Below are positions 11,429 to 23,040 of a stretch of DNA of 64,000 nt, piece by piece. The notes below the pieces were generated by a model that made no database searches, had not been told where the DNA came from, and saw only the letters and a program-made list of their open reading frames with translations. The stretch covers positions 28,043,317 to 28,107,316 of the forward strand of contig CM030719.1 of NCBI GenBank assembly GCA_017979445.1, read 5' to 3'. The DNA is from Akebia trifoliata. Its lineage: Eukaryota; Streptophyta; Magnoliopsida; Ranunculales; Lardizabalaceae. Numbering within the stretch: position 1 is the stretch's first letter; every line of letters starts with the position of its first letter. A program made the translations under genes and the position numbers.

Positions 11429-11609
11429 GAGTCGTGCTGGAGTGACCTCAAGCTTGTACCTCATATCACACATCTTGACTTGAAAGTGTATAAGAATCAT
11501 AGCTGCTTTTTCACTTGTATCTTGATGAAAAGAATGTATGGTTCCAATACACTTTCACATCATGATGTGCGATGTGAGGTACAATCTTGAGGTCACTTCA
11601 GCATTATTC
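11429..11609. mobile_element. Snap-back (family A) element, near-exact 9 bp TSD
   Basis: Starts GAGTCGTGCTGGAGTGACC and ends GGTCACTTCAGCATTATTC, a clear inverted pair. Flanked by AAAATAACT and AAAATAATT (8/9). The core has AATCATAGCTG and TATGGTTCC halves. Outer arms match A6 (3,426) and partly A7. Confidence 0.8.
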
Positions 11610-11618
11610 AAAATAATT

Positions 11619-12497
11619 AGGTGTTAATGGTGCGAAAAGTTAAGTCCATATCTACTAGGGGTGATAGCATACCACCATATTCCATGATCAATATCCACGA
11701 TGCTTCACATTGTGGTGGCTTGTAGCTTTCACTAGAATACCCTTCTTTTTGGGTCCCTTAACAGGTCATCACACCACTTCAAGGTCCTCTTTCACTTTGA
11801 TATCCTTCTTTTTTGAATCCTGATGTTCTCTATGCAGTGGGTTTTCTTTGATTTGCTCAAAAATGACTGAATCTCCATTGCAACATCACAAGAAATAGCT
11901 CAATACCAGAGTCTATCTTCGTTACATTTTCATTTGAGTAGCCAACAAATACCTGAAGAACCAGATTTCTGGTCGAAACTCAATAGATGGAAAATGAACA
12001 TTTGTGCCAATGATCCTAGAATGAATATAACTTACCACCCAAAATCTTAATTCTCAATTCACCTCCAACCATTACCCAAAAAACTAATAATAATCCCGAA
12101 AGTCTCAACATCCTCATCGAAATTATGATGAGAAAAATTGATAATGGCATCTCTATACAAATTACAACAATGGGAGGTATGCTACTTACATTATTTTCTA
12201 TTGTGGTGTATACGTTTTGACACAATCAGAATCGCTTATATGTATCTATTGTTCTCCATCAGCAGCTCCCCTTAAGCTCTTAAAGGCCTTGTCTAATTAA
12301 AATCCAGTGACGAAAACCCAGACAATAAGCTCCACCAACTATGCTGAAATCCTCAGCTTTTCCCCCAATACAACAATACTCTCATGAATTTGAGAAACCA
12401 GGCTTCAGGACCCTTGTCTAACACTTCATCCAACAATTGCAAAAATGTCCATTAAAACTGACAAACATTGTGTAAATCAATTAACTTTCTTCACTAA
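11619..12497. other. Intergenic 3' flank of the TBL gene
   Basis: No intact gene. A minus-strand stretch near 11,930-11,990 reads VFVGYSNEN, which faintly recalls the Copia integrase/reverse-transcriptase linker, but stops surround it. Treated as unassigned decayed sequence. Confidence 0.3.
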
Positions 12498-15400
12498 TCA
12501 CGCCTGTGCATTTGAAAGTGTAGTTGAATTTTGAGTACGAGTTGCCTCCCGTTTAAGGAAGAGCGCATAAAGGAGCTCGTTCCATGCATCAGGGACCCCA
12601 GGAAGGCACCAATGGCTGCAGTCCTGTCTGTGAAGAGGAGCCGGGCCAGTTTTAGGCCCCAAATAGTACAAGGACGAATGCCCATCTTTCCTCAACGATG
12701 TCAAATGGGTCACATTCAACACATCCAATACATTAATCTGAGACTTGTTTGAGTGATCTGACAGTACATCACTGACGACGTTGAATTGGGCCCATGTTCG
12801 TGATGGCACCAAGGATGAGACCAGCTCTGGCAATTTCTCCAAGTGGCAACTACCCCCAGTGTTCCAATCCCCGCCTCTGTAAAATTCAGCCTATAAAGTT
12901 CGTATCAAACAGCTCAATGAGGTTATCAAATCTTTCCAAAATATATAATTACAAGACTGATGCTTTAGAGGGAAAAAAATTTAATTTTCTTATGTGTTGG
13001 TAAATATAACTTAGTTGATTTAGACCAGCTAGAGGAGAATCCACGTGATTATTGTACAAGAATTGATCATGAAAGAACTCTTTATTTCATTAATGAACCT
13101 TAACAAGATTAGAAGTAAATGAGATTTTATCAGCAAATGGAACTACATATTATATATATATATATATAGGGAAGTGTTCGGAGGCCCTAAAGGGAACCAA
13201 ACATTTTTCAAAATGGGGGTTAGAAGTTTCGGAATGAACTGATTTTAGAGATCATCCTCACCAAAAATCAGCTCATTCCAAAACTTCTAACCCTAGTTTA
13301 CAAGTAGAAGAATCGTGGACCATCCAATTTTTGTAAACCACTTTTGATGGGGTTAGAAGTTTCAGAATGGGCTGATTTTTTTGTGAGGATGATCTTCTCA
13401 TCATAGAGATCTCTCTCACAAAAAATCAGCCCATTCCAAAACTTCTAACCCATAGATTGAAAAAATGTTTGGCTCTCTTTAGGGCCTTTGAATGCCATCC
13501 ATATCTCTATATATATATATATATAGGGAAATGTTCAGCACCCTAAGTTTTACCACACACTTTAACAAACGTTTTTTGTCCTACATGGGTTAGAAGTTTT
13601 GGAATGAGCTGATTTTTGGTGAGGATGATCTCTATGATTAGAAGATCATCCTCCCCAAAAATCAGCCCATTCCGAAATGTTTAGCCCCATGTTTACACGT
13701 TGAAAAATCGTGGACCGTCCATTTTTTGTAAATCAATTTTGATGGGGTTAGAAGTTTTGGAATGAGCTGATTTTTGGTGAGGATGATCTCCTCACCATAG
13801 AGATCATCCTCACCAAAAATCAGCTCATTCCGAAACTTCTAACCCATGTAAGACAAAACGCGTTTGTTAAAGTGTGTGGTAAAACTAAGGGTGGCGAACG
13901 GGACCCATATATATATACGTTGGAAATTTTACTTACAGAAACCAGAATTAGGAGTCATCAAGATTGTTAAGATGGTTTTGGGAAAAAAATTGAAACAAAA
14001 ACAAGTATTAAGATGAATTAACCATATGACTTAATTGGTGCCACCAAATTCAACTCATAGCTTCAAAAGATCAGCTAACTTACAGGTTTTTAAGAAAAAT
14101 GGCTAATTAGCTTCATTTATTTTCAATCAGGGGTGAGTAGTAGTTATAGAGATTAAATCAGACCCCTCTCAGGTCTGCTGCAATCACCCATAACTATCCA
14201 ACAATCTCAGTCACTGGATAATTATGAAATCGTACATAATTAGCCAACATAAACAAAGAACAAATTGAGCAGATAGAACAGGAAATTTAATAATAATAAT
14301 AATATAAAAGATATGAATTACTCAAATTAAGTAACGAAACAAACCTGAAATGGACAGGGGCATAGGTGCGAAAGAAGACCTGGGTTTTGCTCGTATTTAC
14401 TTCTCTACCTATCCAGTCGATCAAGGTCTTAATTGATTTTCGATACGCTCTTTCCACACTCATCCCTATCTTCACTTCATCTCCTTCTTGGAAATAACAG
14501 CCCCTGACCAATAAATTCAAATCCAATGGTTAGTTTCATTTGCATTTCATACAAAACATTTGAGATTTTTTAAGTTCTGGTAGGCATCCAATATCCATAT
14601 AATTTCCTCCATTTTAATATTTTGATACTTCTTCGGAAAATTTAAAAATTTAGAAACTTGTTTTAAATTAAAAAAATTTGGGCCTTAATAACTTGAAGAA
14701 TAGAATATCAGCACTATGATAGCTCATATGTGAAACAATAATAAGAACAAAAATCAGATCCATGGATCTCAACTCGCCGCCTAGTCAGAAACTGGTTACT
14801 TAAAAAAATTTCCAGCGGGCAAATTCTTATTTGAAAGATTTCATTGCCACACCAACTTTTGCAAACAGCACCCCAATTCACATGTAAATCACCAAAGAAT
14901 TGACATACATCTTGGGGTGCTGTTAGTAAAAGGTGGTGTGGCAATAGAAGCTCTCGTCTTATTTACACATGGGCATTTTAGTTCTTTTATCTACACTCTA
15001 GCTTATGAAAACATAATGACCAGACAGTTTAAATTTCAAAGGGAGAGACAAATTTAAATCCCAACTGAATTTTTTGAGGAAAAGCAAGAAAATGACAGAA
15101 TGACCAATAAAAAGTGTTTTTTACCCCAAAAGTTAGACCATTACATTTACCCTAAACCTCATTTTGATTAATTTCAATGATCAAAATGACCTTGGGACTT
15201 TTAAGAATTCTGAACATATCCTTTTTGTCCAAAAAACTGCTCCGTAAACGACCATATACTTTTGCAGACGTTCCATCACCCTCAAAAGATTGCTCGTCTT
15301 CATGAAACCCCTAAAAGACTGGCACAAACATTGGCATGGAATTTTTATACCAAAAATGACCATGGGCTTTACAACAGGACCTTTTACAAGTTTACAATGA

Positions 15401-17137
15401 TTTGTAGAATGCCAAGCAGGTTATGTTGAAAACAAACAAAAATAAACAGTAAAGATAGAGAGATTCCAAACTAAATTACCCTCTTATGGTCTTCTCATAG
15501 TTCCACCAATGCCCAGTATTGAAAACCAGCACGTCTGCATCCCTCCACTGCACAGATGTCCAATCCATTTGATCCAATTTCAGTGTCATTGTTGCATTCT
15601 CTGGGGCATTGACTGGTGCCCGGCTCTGAAGCACTAGAAATGGAGCTCTGTAGTATTCTATAGTGCAATTGAAGTCCTTAAACTTGAAAACTAAGAATCC
15701 TCTGTGCTTTGTGATTGGGCTTCCGTTCACTTCGTAAATCGAATCCTTGTCAGAGATTGCTGATGCAAGCATGCAAAGGAGGGATTCCCATTGGTTTCTC
15801 CCAATTGAATCACCAACGAATACTAGCCGCCGGTTTCGTAGCTTCTCCAACATTGTCTTTGCCTCGAATCTTTTACATGATTAGAAGAATGAAACCCAAT
15901 TTTAGTTGGTCTTACTTTTTCGCAAAAATGAAATTGAATTAAAACAAATTATATATTTGACATCAATGAGAGGAAAACAAATCAGTCACAATGTATATCT
16001 CAAATTCGACATGAAAAGTGGGAATGAATACTTACGGCCACCTCATGAGACAAACTTTCAGGGACAAACTCTCAGGCTAATTCAAAAGCTCATGTAGACA
16101 AATAAACTATTCCAAGATAACACTAAAATCTAGGAATGAAGATGTCAAGTGCGGATAAAAATGGAAAATTTTAAGTCAATTTACAGAACAATATAGTGCA
16201 AATAAGACTAGTTCTAAGGATATATTTCTAAAAATTAAAAAATAATAATAATATGAAGAAGAAGAACATTTCCAATTTTGTGATAGAAAAAGAAAATTGC
16301 TTCCATTGCTGAAAAGCTTTCTGATAAATTAAAAAGTTCATGGGGTGAGTACAAGCAAGCATTCAAAACCTGGATAGGGACCCAGAAATATACAATTGAA
16401 AAGGATTGAAGAAACACGGATTTAAAAATTAGACTATTTAACTCACCAATTCCCAACAAAAAGAAATCACAAGCATAAGAAATCCAAAAAATTATCAGAA
16501 TTAGAAAAATCGACAATTTTTTAAGGAAGAAAAAAACAATGATGGAGACCCAATTCATATGTCACAGAAGAAACTAAAACCCATTAAAAACAGAAACAAA
16601 AAAAAAAAAATCTAACATTCAATCAAAAATCTATAAAACACATTACAATTCAAAAGCAGAACATACTAAAATCAAGAAAAATAATCTAAAAAAGGAATAA
16701 AACCTGGGCAAGTTGCAATCTTTGGGTTGCCATCTCCACTTAGTGTAGAAATTATCAGGTCTTCCATTCTCAGAACACCGAAACCCTTCGTCCAAAAAAC
16801 TGCAATCTCTCGACTGATACAACGGATACTTTTCATCCCAAACCCATTTGCCTCTAAACAAATTACACTCATTGCCCCTCTCTTCAAGAAATCCTACCCG
16901 TCCATCTCCTCCATCTCCATCAAATCCCAACCAGAGAAACCTCTGTGTCTGCCCATGATATCTAACAACTTTGTAATCCAATATAAAGAAGCAACAAATA
17001 AAGCAAAATACTGTAACAATGAAAAACCCCAGAATCCCAAAAGAGGGTTCGATGGGTTTGAGACGTTTGAGCTTCTGAAGAACCTCCAAGTAAGGCATTC
17101 TGATTTCTGGGTGTTGAGGAGATGGGGTTTTAGTCAT
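12498..17137 (-). CDS. Trichome birefringence-like (TBL) polysaccharide O-acetyltransferase
   Basis: Four exons by hand: 17137-16704, 15869-15480, 14503-14345 and 12876-12498, 453 aa. Every boundary is GT-AG with matching phase (2, 2, 2). A type II membrane anchor lies near residues 33-55 ([20 protein letters not shown]). The TBL domain starts at [19 protein letters not shown] and has the GDS motif in [16 protein letters not shown]. The C-terminal DXXH motif is intact in [23 protein letters not shown] proteins are Golgi enzymes that O-acetylate cell-wall glycans; sequence style places this one near TBL8-TBL11, where TBL10 acts on rhamnogalacturonan I. The substrate here is inference. A second in-frame ATG at 17098 would give 440 aa and matches the usual start better. 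Introns carry MITEs. Confidence 0.87.
13169..13500. mobile_element. (TA)n-bounded double-hairpin MITE (family C), copy a
   Basis: Lies in intron 3 of the TBL gene, bordered by TA repeats. Ends: GGAGGCCCTAAAGGGAACC and, inverted, TTTAGGGCCTTTGAATGCC. Inside are two hairpins made from four alternating copies of a ~45 bp unit containing GAATGGGCTGATTTTTTG. A spacer unit (TTTGTAAACCACTTTTGATG) separates them. Confidence 0.75.
13526..13906. mobile_element. (TA)n-bounded double-hairpin MITE (family C), copy b
   Basis: Directly follows copy a, separated by a TA repeat. Ends contain CCTAAGTTTTACCACACACT and, inverted, GTGTGTGGTAAAACTAAGG. The same four-unit double-hairpin interior as other family C copies. 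Also inside TBL intron 3. Confidence 0.75.
14833..14955. mobile_element. MITE family B (GCCACACCAAC ends), near-exact 9 bp TSD
   Basis: Sits in TBL intron 2. Ends ATTGCCACACCAACTTTT and AAAAGGTGGTGTGGCAAT are inverted repeats. Flanks TTCTTATTT (14,824-14,832) and GTCTTATTT (14,956-14,964) agree at 8 of 9, suggesting a 9 bp duplication. Other copies: 25,169, 48,352, 50,570. Confidence 0.7.
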
Positions 17138-18979
17138 TTAGAGAAAGATTAATGGGTATTTGTGGAAACAAGAAATGTTGATTCAGTGGAGAAAGATAGG
17201 GAAGACATAAATGAGGAGAGGTGGTCTACAAGCAAGAGAGCATTCATGGCGAATCTCTTTCTATAATTTAGTATTTTTTTTCTTTTTTTCTTTTTTTCTT
17301 TTTTTCAACTTTTCTTTCTGGGGTTTCTTTTTTTCGACAGATATAGATGGGTATCAAGGAAGAAAGATAGAAAGAACATTCATGGCGGAATGAAGTTCTT
17401 TACTCTTTATTGGGGGTGCTCTTAGTGAGAGATGGGGGTGAATAAAATAATTATGTCTGACTATAATGGGGTGGGGGAGGAAAGAGAGATTAATGCCAAT
17501 TTCTCGAATCAAAAATTCAAAATTGCTTCAAACAGTAACTGTGATTTAACAGAGAGAGTGGAGACATTTGAAAAATAGTTTGATAAAGACATCCTTATCG
17601 AAATGAACTTTTTTACTCGGTTTGATTGAAAAACAGGGCGTTGCGGTTTGGCACTCTTCCACTCAACTTGAAAATAAGTATTGGAGGGTATTTCCGGTAA
17701 AAAAAATATTATGAGGGCAGTTTTGGTAAAAAATTCAATTTTCAAGGTGTATTTAATGTACCTAAACGTTTGTCTTTAGGGGACACCTTACCAAAACCCA
17801 TAAATTGCATGAGTTAGGATCCTCTTCTTATAATGAAGGTAAGGTGTCTACATGTCACATTTTTGTTGAAGTTTAAAAACACTTAGGGCTCTTAACCCAG
17901 TTGTGCATGCAGTCCGATGTGTTTGAATCATGGTTCAAGATCGAGACGTATTGCCCGAGTTAACTTAGTAATGAAATTGCACAAGACCAACTCACAAGTC
18001 ACTTTTTTAATAGAGATTGAATATCGCATATTCAATTTTTTTATTTTTTGAACAAGGCATTTCAATTATATCAGAAAATTCGCCCGAGACGATTCAGTAT
18101 CAGGCTTGAACGAGACGAGACGCGAAACAAAGTTTGACAACCATGGCTTGAATTTTAATAAAATGTGTCACATGGACACCAAACGTTGTTATATGATCGT
18201 GACACCATTCAGGATTGTGACTCAAATCACATAACTATCTTCTCCCACATTTTTCTCTCCAATTAATAAATTAGGTGATGTTATTTAATACACATGGCAG
18301 CATGCCATTGGTTTATCAGATTCGTACATTTTTCATTAACAGTCAATCTCAATTCAAACAAAGATTGTGGTCTAAATATGTCTTTTTGGTGAATGATGCT
18401 AAATAATTATGTTGTTGATGTTTTTGTAAAGAGATTTGTAATTGGCACCTCAACTTTTATTTATTACATTCTAAATTTTTAAATAATTCATAGCACCTTA
18501 ATTAAAGATTAAAACACACTCTTCAAATATTATAAGATTTGATTTATATTATAATCTCAATATTACGAAACATTATAATACTTGTTCAAATAATTTTAGT
18601 AGTAATTTACAATTATGATTAGACTCACAAATGGTGTGGTGTGGTGGGTTTTGTTTTTAAATGGCAATGATTTATAAAAGTATTTTTTTATTTTGTGATA
18701 GGAAGACTTAAATGCAAAAATATGAAATTCTACAATTACTTGATATAATTTTTGGTTCTTGAGATCCAGAACTGATGGGTACTCATGATTCTCAGTATTT
18801 TAAATTTTGATTTTACTTATTCTAAAATTGGAATTAAAACTGGTATGAATCAAAATAAAAAATGAAAAAATAAAATATATCTTGATTCCAATTCTAAATA
18901 CCTAAGGAACTAATCTCTTGACATTTCGACCAAGAAATCAACATATCAAAAAGAAAATTGAGGATATAAGTTTTTTTAA
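17138..18979. other. Upstream region of TBL gene, no other gene
   Basis: Contains the presumed TBL promoter and 5' UTR (T-rich 17,270-17,340). A small inverted repeat with GGGGACACCTTACC and GGTAAGGTGTC lies at about 17,780-17,855. Degenerate ATGGTT...ACCATGG sequence occurs near 17,930-18,160. Otherwise AT-rich and featureless. Confidence 0.4.
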
Positions 18980-19265
18980 TTTTATATGGCTTATAAGTTT
19001 CAGATTGGGTTGATTTCTTGTGAGAATGATCTTTATGGTGAGGAGATCTCAGACAAAATCATCTCAATCTAAAACTTCTAACCTTATCAAAAGTAATTTA
19101 CAAATTGACGATACACAATTCTTCAACTTTATAAATCACTTTTGATGGGGTTAGAAGTTTCAGATTAGGCTAATTTTTTGTGAGGATGATCTCCTTGCCA
19201 TAGATATCATCTTTACAAAAAATTAGTCTAATCTAAAAAATTTCAATCATATAGGATAAATTTTT
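18980..19265. mobile_element. Degenerate family C-like double hairpin, copy d
   Basis: Has the four alternating TAGAAGTTTCAGATTRGG-type units and the TTTGATGGGGTTAGAAG spacer, but is diverged and lacks TA borders. Ends are TTATATGGCTTATAAG and, inverted, TCATATAGGAT. A related copy lies at 21,332. Confidence 0.55.
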
Positions 19266-19312
19266 TTCTTTCTACATTATCCCCTTAAGATTGTCTGTCA
19301 AACACTCCCATA

Positions 19313-19680
19313 GGGAAGCGTTTGAAGGCCCTAAAGAGAGTCAAACATTGTGTCAAACACTTTTCAAATATATAGGTTATAAGTTTCGGAATGGACTAAT
19401 TTTTTGTGAAAATTATCTTTATGGTGAAGAGATCATCCTCACCAAAAATCAGCTCATTCCGAAACTTCTAACCCTAATTTACAAGTTAAAGAATCGTGGA
19501 CTGTCCATTTTTTGTAAACCACTTTTGGTGGGATTAGAAGTTCCAGAATGAGCTGATTTTTGGTGATGATGTTCTCCTCGTCATAGAGATCATCCTCACA
19601 AAAAATCAGTTTGTTCTCAAACTTCTAACCTATATATTGAAAAAATGTTTGGCTCTCTTTAAGGCCTTCGAACGCCACTC
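19313..19680. mobile_element. (TA)n-bounded double-hairpin MITE (family C), copy e
   Basis: Same subtype as copy a (GAAGGCCCTAAAGAGAG and CTTTAAGGCCTTCGAACGCC ends). The right side runs straight into a TA repeat that also borders copy f. Left TA border lost. Confidence 0.7.
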
Positions 19681-19703
19681 ATATATATATATATATATAT
19701 ATA

Positions 19704-20061
19704 GGGTCCCGTTCCCCACCCTAAGTTTTACCCTACACTTTAACAAACATGTTTTGTACTACATGGGTTAGAAGTTTTGGAATGAGCTGATTTTTTCGAT
19801 CATCCTCACCAAAAATCAACTCATTCCAAAACTTCTAACCCCATCAAAAATGGTTTACAAAAAATGGACGGTCCACAATCTTTCAACTTGTAAACATGGG
19901 GTTAAAAATTTCGGAATGGGTTGATTTTTGGTGAGGATGATCTTCTAATCATAGAGATCATCCTCACCAAAAATCAGCTCATTCCAAAACTTTTAACCCA
20001 TGTAGGACAAACACACATTTGTTAAAGTGTAGGGTAAAGCTTAGGGTGTTGAACATTTCCC
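19704..20061. mobile_element. (TA)n-bounded double-hairpin MITE (family C), copy f
   Basis: Same subtype as copy b (CCTAAGTTTTACCCTACACT and AGTGTAGGGTAAAGCTTAGG). TA repeats on both sides are shared with neighbouring copies e and g, giving a three-element tandem. Confidence 0.75.
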
Positions 20062-20080
20062 ATATATATATATATATATA

Positions 20081-20324
20081 GGGAAATGTTCAGCAACAAA
20101 CATTTTGACAAACATTTTGGCAAAACATTTTTCAAAATATGGGTTAGAGGTTTTGGAATGGGCTGATTTTTGGTGAGGATGATCTCTACGGTGAGGAGAT
20201 CATCATCACCAAAAATCAGCCCATTCCGTAGAGATCATCCTCACCAAAAATCAGCCCATTCCAAAACCTCTAACCCATGTTTTGAAAAATGTTTTGCCAA
20301 AATATTTGTTGCTGAACATGACCC
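20081..20324. mobile_element. (TA)n-bounded MITE (family C), single-hairpin copy g
   Basis: Ends GGGAAATGTTCAGCAACAAA and, inverted, TTGTTGCTGAACATGACCC. Only one long hairpin plus a duplicated half unit remains, because the spacer and second hairpin are missing. Confidence 0.75.
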
Positions 20325-21169
20325 ATATATATATATCATATCAAATTAATCGGTTCTTCATTTTCTTAATTCAACCAAATCACAACTCATTCTAAATCAA
20401 ATCAAATCAAATCACTCCAAAGTTATTGGTTTGGTTTAATTCTTCGTTTGAATTGTTCCTAGTTGCACCCTTACAAATGATATAATTTAGGGAGAAAAGA
20501 AGAAAAAACTAATGACACTTTTGAAATTTAGATGAATTTTTTTTTCCGGGTTGGGGGAGAGATCAATAATATTTTAGGGGAAATTCATGATTGGATTTTC
20601 ACCAAAGTCGTGGTCAGCATGATCTTTTTCACAAATATTCAACAAAAGGTAGATAGAGACGTTGGCATATAACCCAACCGAAACGTGGTGGGGTTGGTCC
20701 AAATTTTGTAATTTGATAAAGACGTCGGCATATAACTCAACTCTGAAAGTAGTGGAATTTGTGGCTGGAGTGGGGAAAGAAAGTGGCGGAAGTAATCAAG
20801 TATATAATGCCGACAAAAGCAACGGCAACAAAAGGTTACGAAAACGAGTTTCATGTGATCTGTCGTAACAAAATGGTATACGATGCACACGGAGAGACTA
20901 ACACGTGGCAAAATTCGTTGTTTATAAACAAATCCCGACTTTATAGGTCCCACTCCTTGTTAGCGATTCGAATACAGCCCAAATTTGATACGTGGAAAAT
21001 TTGACTTCTATTTGATTTTGGGTGACAAAAATCCGAACAAAAATTTGATAAATGAAAAATATGTGGTGTATACTTTATTAGTATATTATTTATCTCATTT
21101 AAAAAAATGGAAAGCTAAAAATTAGGTAATATGATAGTGATGGTGGTGATAATGAGGGTATTGGGGTCA

Positions 21170-21200
<31 letters not shown>

Positions 21201-21331
21201 GATCAAAATCAAGAGACAAATCGTTAATTTTAAAATATTAAGGTGATATCTTACATAAATATAGAGGAATATGTCATTATTTTTTAAATGATGAAATATG
21301 GGCATTTGCCAATTTGGGGAGTCAAATTTGT
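20325..21331. other. Intergenic, no gene supported
   Basis: 20,640-21,000 is less AT-rich than its surroundings and has short ORFs on both strands, but none shows a family motif. It contains a direct repeat of CATATAACYCAAC about 60 bp apart. Unexplained. Confidence 0.35.
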
Positions 21332-21560
21332 CTTATATGACTTAAAAGTTTTGGATTTGGTTGATTTTTTATAAGGATGATATCCTCACGAAAGTAATTT
21401 ACAAATCAACGGTAAACGTTGAAGATCCATAATTCTAAATCACTTTTGATGGGGTTAGAAGTTTTTTATTGGGTTATTTTTTGTGAGGATGAACTTCTCA
21501 TCATAGAAATCATTCTCATAAAAATTAACCTAATCTAAAAAATTTAAGTCATATAGGACA
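21332..21560. mobile_element. Degenerate family C-like hairpin, copy h
   Basis: CTTATATGACTTAAAAG and, inverted, TTTAAGTCATATAGGAC ends enclose diverged TAGAAGTTTTTTATTGGG-type units. Matches copy d at 18,980 in arrangement. Confidence 0.5.
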
Positions 21561-21602
21561 AATTTCGTCTTCCTAATGTTGTATGTTGAATAGGGATCTA
21601 TA

Positions 21603-21725
21603 AATATGGGAATGCCAACATCCAAGATCTCATGGGAACGTTAGTATTTTCCAATACATTTTTTTTTCAATTACAATCTCATTTATTTATTTTATCTTTT
21701 AGTAAAAAAATAAGAGTATTGTAAG
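21603..21725. mobile_element. Fragment of dispersed repeat family F
   Basis: GGGAATGCCAACATCCAAGA followed by CATGGGAACGTTAGTATTTT matches, inverted, the right end of 28,590-28,925 and the end of 33,045-33,400. Only one end is present. Confidence 0.45.
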
Positions 21726-21837
21726 AATAAAAAATATTTGATTTTAGGGATTGGAAAAGTAAATTAATTGACTCGATCAAAATCCAAATATTAAATGGGT
21801 TCGAACCATCCAAGAGATCCAACACATCATTGATCCA

Positions 21838-22330
21838 CACTCCAGGTGGTTGGGCTCCTAAGGGATCTGACCCTTCATTAATTTAATCCCAAGGTGGTTT
21901 GACCCCAATAGAAGCCAACTCCCCATCCATTCACACCTAAAGTGGTTAGGCCTCCATAGGAGCCAATCATTCATCGATGTGCACCCAAGGTGGTTTGACT
22001 TCTACAGGAGCCAACCCCTCATTAATCTCTTCTAAAGGTGGTTTGACTCTCTTGGGAGTCGACCCTTCAACAATTTCACACAAGGTGGTTTGGCCCCTCT
22101 TGGAAGCCAACCCCTTAATAGTTTTGTTTGAAGGAGATCCGACCCCTTAAAAGAGCCAATCTCTTGGTAAAATCACATAAGGGTATTTTATTCAAAGGAG
22201 CCAACTCTTTTATAGATTGTCCAAATAAAGTTCAAGCGCATTAGGGAACCTACCTCTCAATATAACATCCAAAGGAAATTCGATTTCCTCAAGGAACCAA
22301 TTCCTCTTAAGGTTCCTTACCGTCAAATAT
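21838..22330. repeat. Degenerate ~48 bp tandem array
   Basis: About ten diverged units of 45-50 bp, each with AGGTGGTTTGACYYC then GGAGCCAACCCCTCATTAAT-like sequence. Unit starts are near 21,843, 21,890, 21,940, 21,988, 22,036, 22,082, 22,131, 22,180, 22,227 and 22,272. No coding reading is conserved. Such arrays occur in untranslated parts of plant LTR retrotransposons, but no LTR is identified here. Confidence 0.65.
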
Positions 22331-22857
22331 TATTTTATAGTAGCTCTGACTTATAAATTTCACCCTTAAAATTATCTAAGTAGTGTCAAGGGAAGGAATT
22401 ATCATAGAAAAACATACAAACATAATGTTGATAGAATAAATCTCAGGTACATAACACAATTGAGTCAATTCGAAGCATCGAGTAACCTCTGAGTTGAAAC
22501 AATTACAAAATGAATGCCACTCCTCATGTTAGTTATGAATGCCATGATAAATGGAGCTTTAAGACCATTAGGACATCATGGGTCATTAATATTAGACAAT
22601 ATGTGAAGTGGTTACATGCTCTGTATCAATGAGCCAATTTTATAAATAGCAAGACTCCTCTCTCTCAAACTCAAGGCACAACACTCTATTAAATAGTATG
22701 AGTATTGACTGCTCAAGCTTTGACTAAATGAGCTAATTGGGTCGATTGGGTTCATACATCCCATTTAAAGAACTACATAATGTGTTTCAACTTCGAGTTT
22801 TGTGTGGTAAACCGTAGAGGAGATGAAACTGTGTATAGTTGAAGTATTCGTACTACC
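22331..22857. other. Intergenic, no gene seen
   Basis: Follows the tandem array. No ORF or repeat supported; possibly more of the same decayed retroelement. Confidence 0.35.
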
Positions 22858-23040
22858 TGAGGGTTGGTGAGATGGCCAAGTCCACATCTCATAAGCGGAG
22901 GTCTTGAGTTCGAATCCCTCCTTAGGGGCCACCTTTTGGGGATTTATCCCAGAAATTACCTTGTGCACGTGGTGGGAGGGGATTGCACGTACCCTGAAGA
23001 TTAATTAGGTGCTCTAAGAGGCCTAGATGCCATTCTTAAA
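22858..23040 (+). mobile_element. tRNA-derived SINE (family S3)
   Basis: Head contains a box A-like GAGATGGCCAAGTCC and box B-like GAGTTCGAATCCCTCC with tRNA-like spacing. The body includes TTGTGCACGTGGTGGGAGGG and CACGTACCCTGAAG, reminiscent of Au-type plant SINEs. Possible imperfect duplication AGTATTCGT/AGTAATTCGT at the edges. Confidence 0.65.

Noticed and set aside
11619..12230. Copia-type retrotransposon coding remnant
   Set aside because: Only one short phrase (VFVGYS) is reminiscent; no integrase or reverse transcriptase motif nearby and no LTRs.
16235..16558. 107-codon hydrophobic minus-strand ORF
   Set aside because: Lies wholly in TBL intron 1; AT-rich Phe/Ile/Leu reading typical of intron sequence.
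16727..17152. 141-codon plus-strand ORF
   Set aside because: Antisense shadow of TBL exon 1, whose minus-strand frame has clear TBL motifs.
20639..21004. Overlapping ORFs of 68-104 codons on both strands
   Set aside because: No family motif, no splice context, and no strand is preferred. The region stays unexplained but not called as a gene.
21838..22330. CRISPR-like regular repeats
   Set aside because: Unit length is about 48 bp without constant repeats and unique spacers; units are diverged throughout, and this is plant nuclear DNA.
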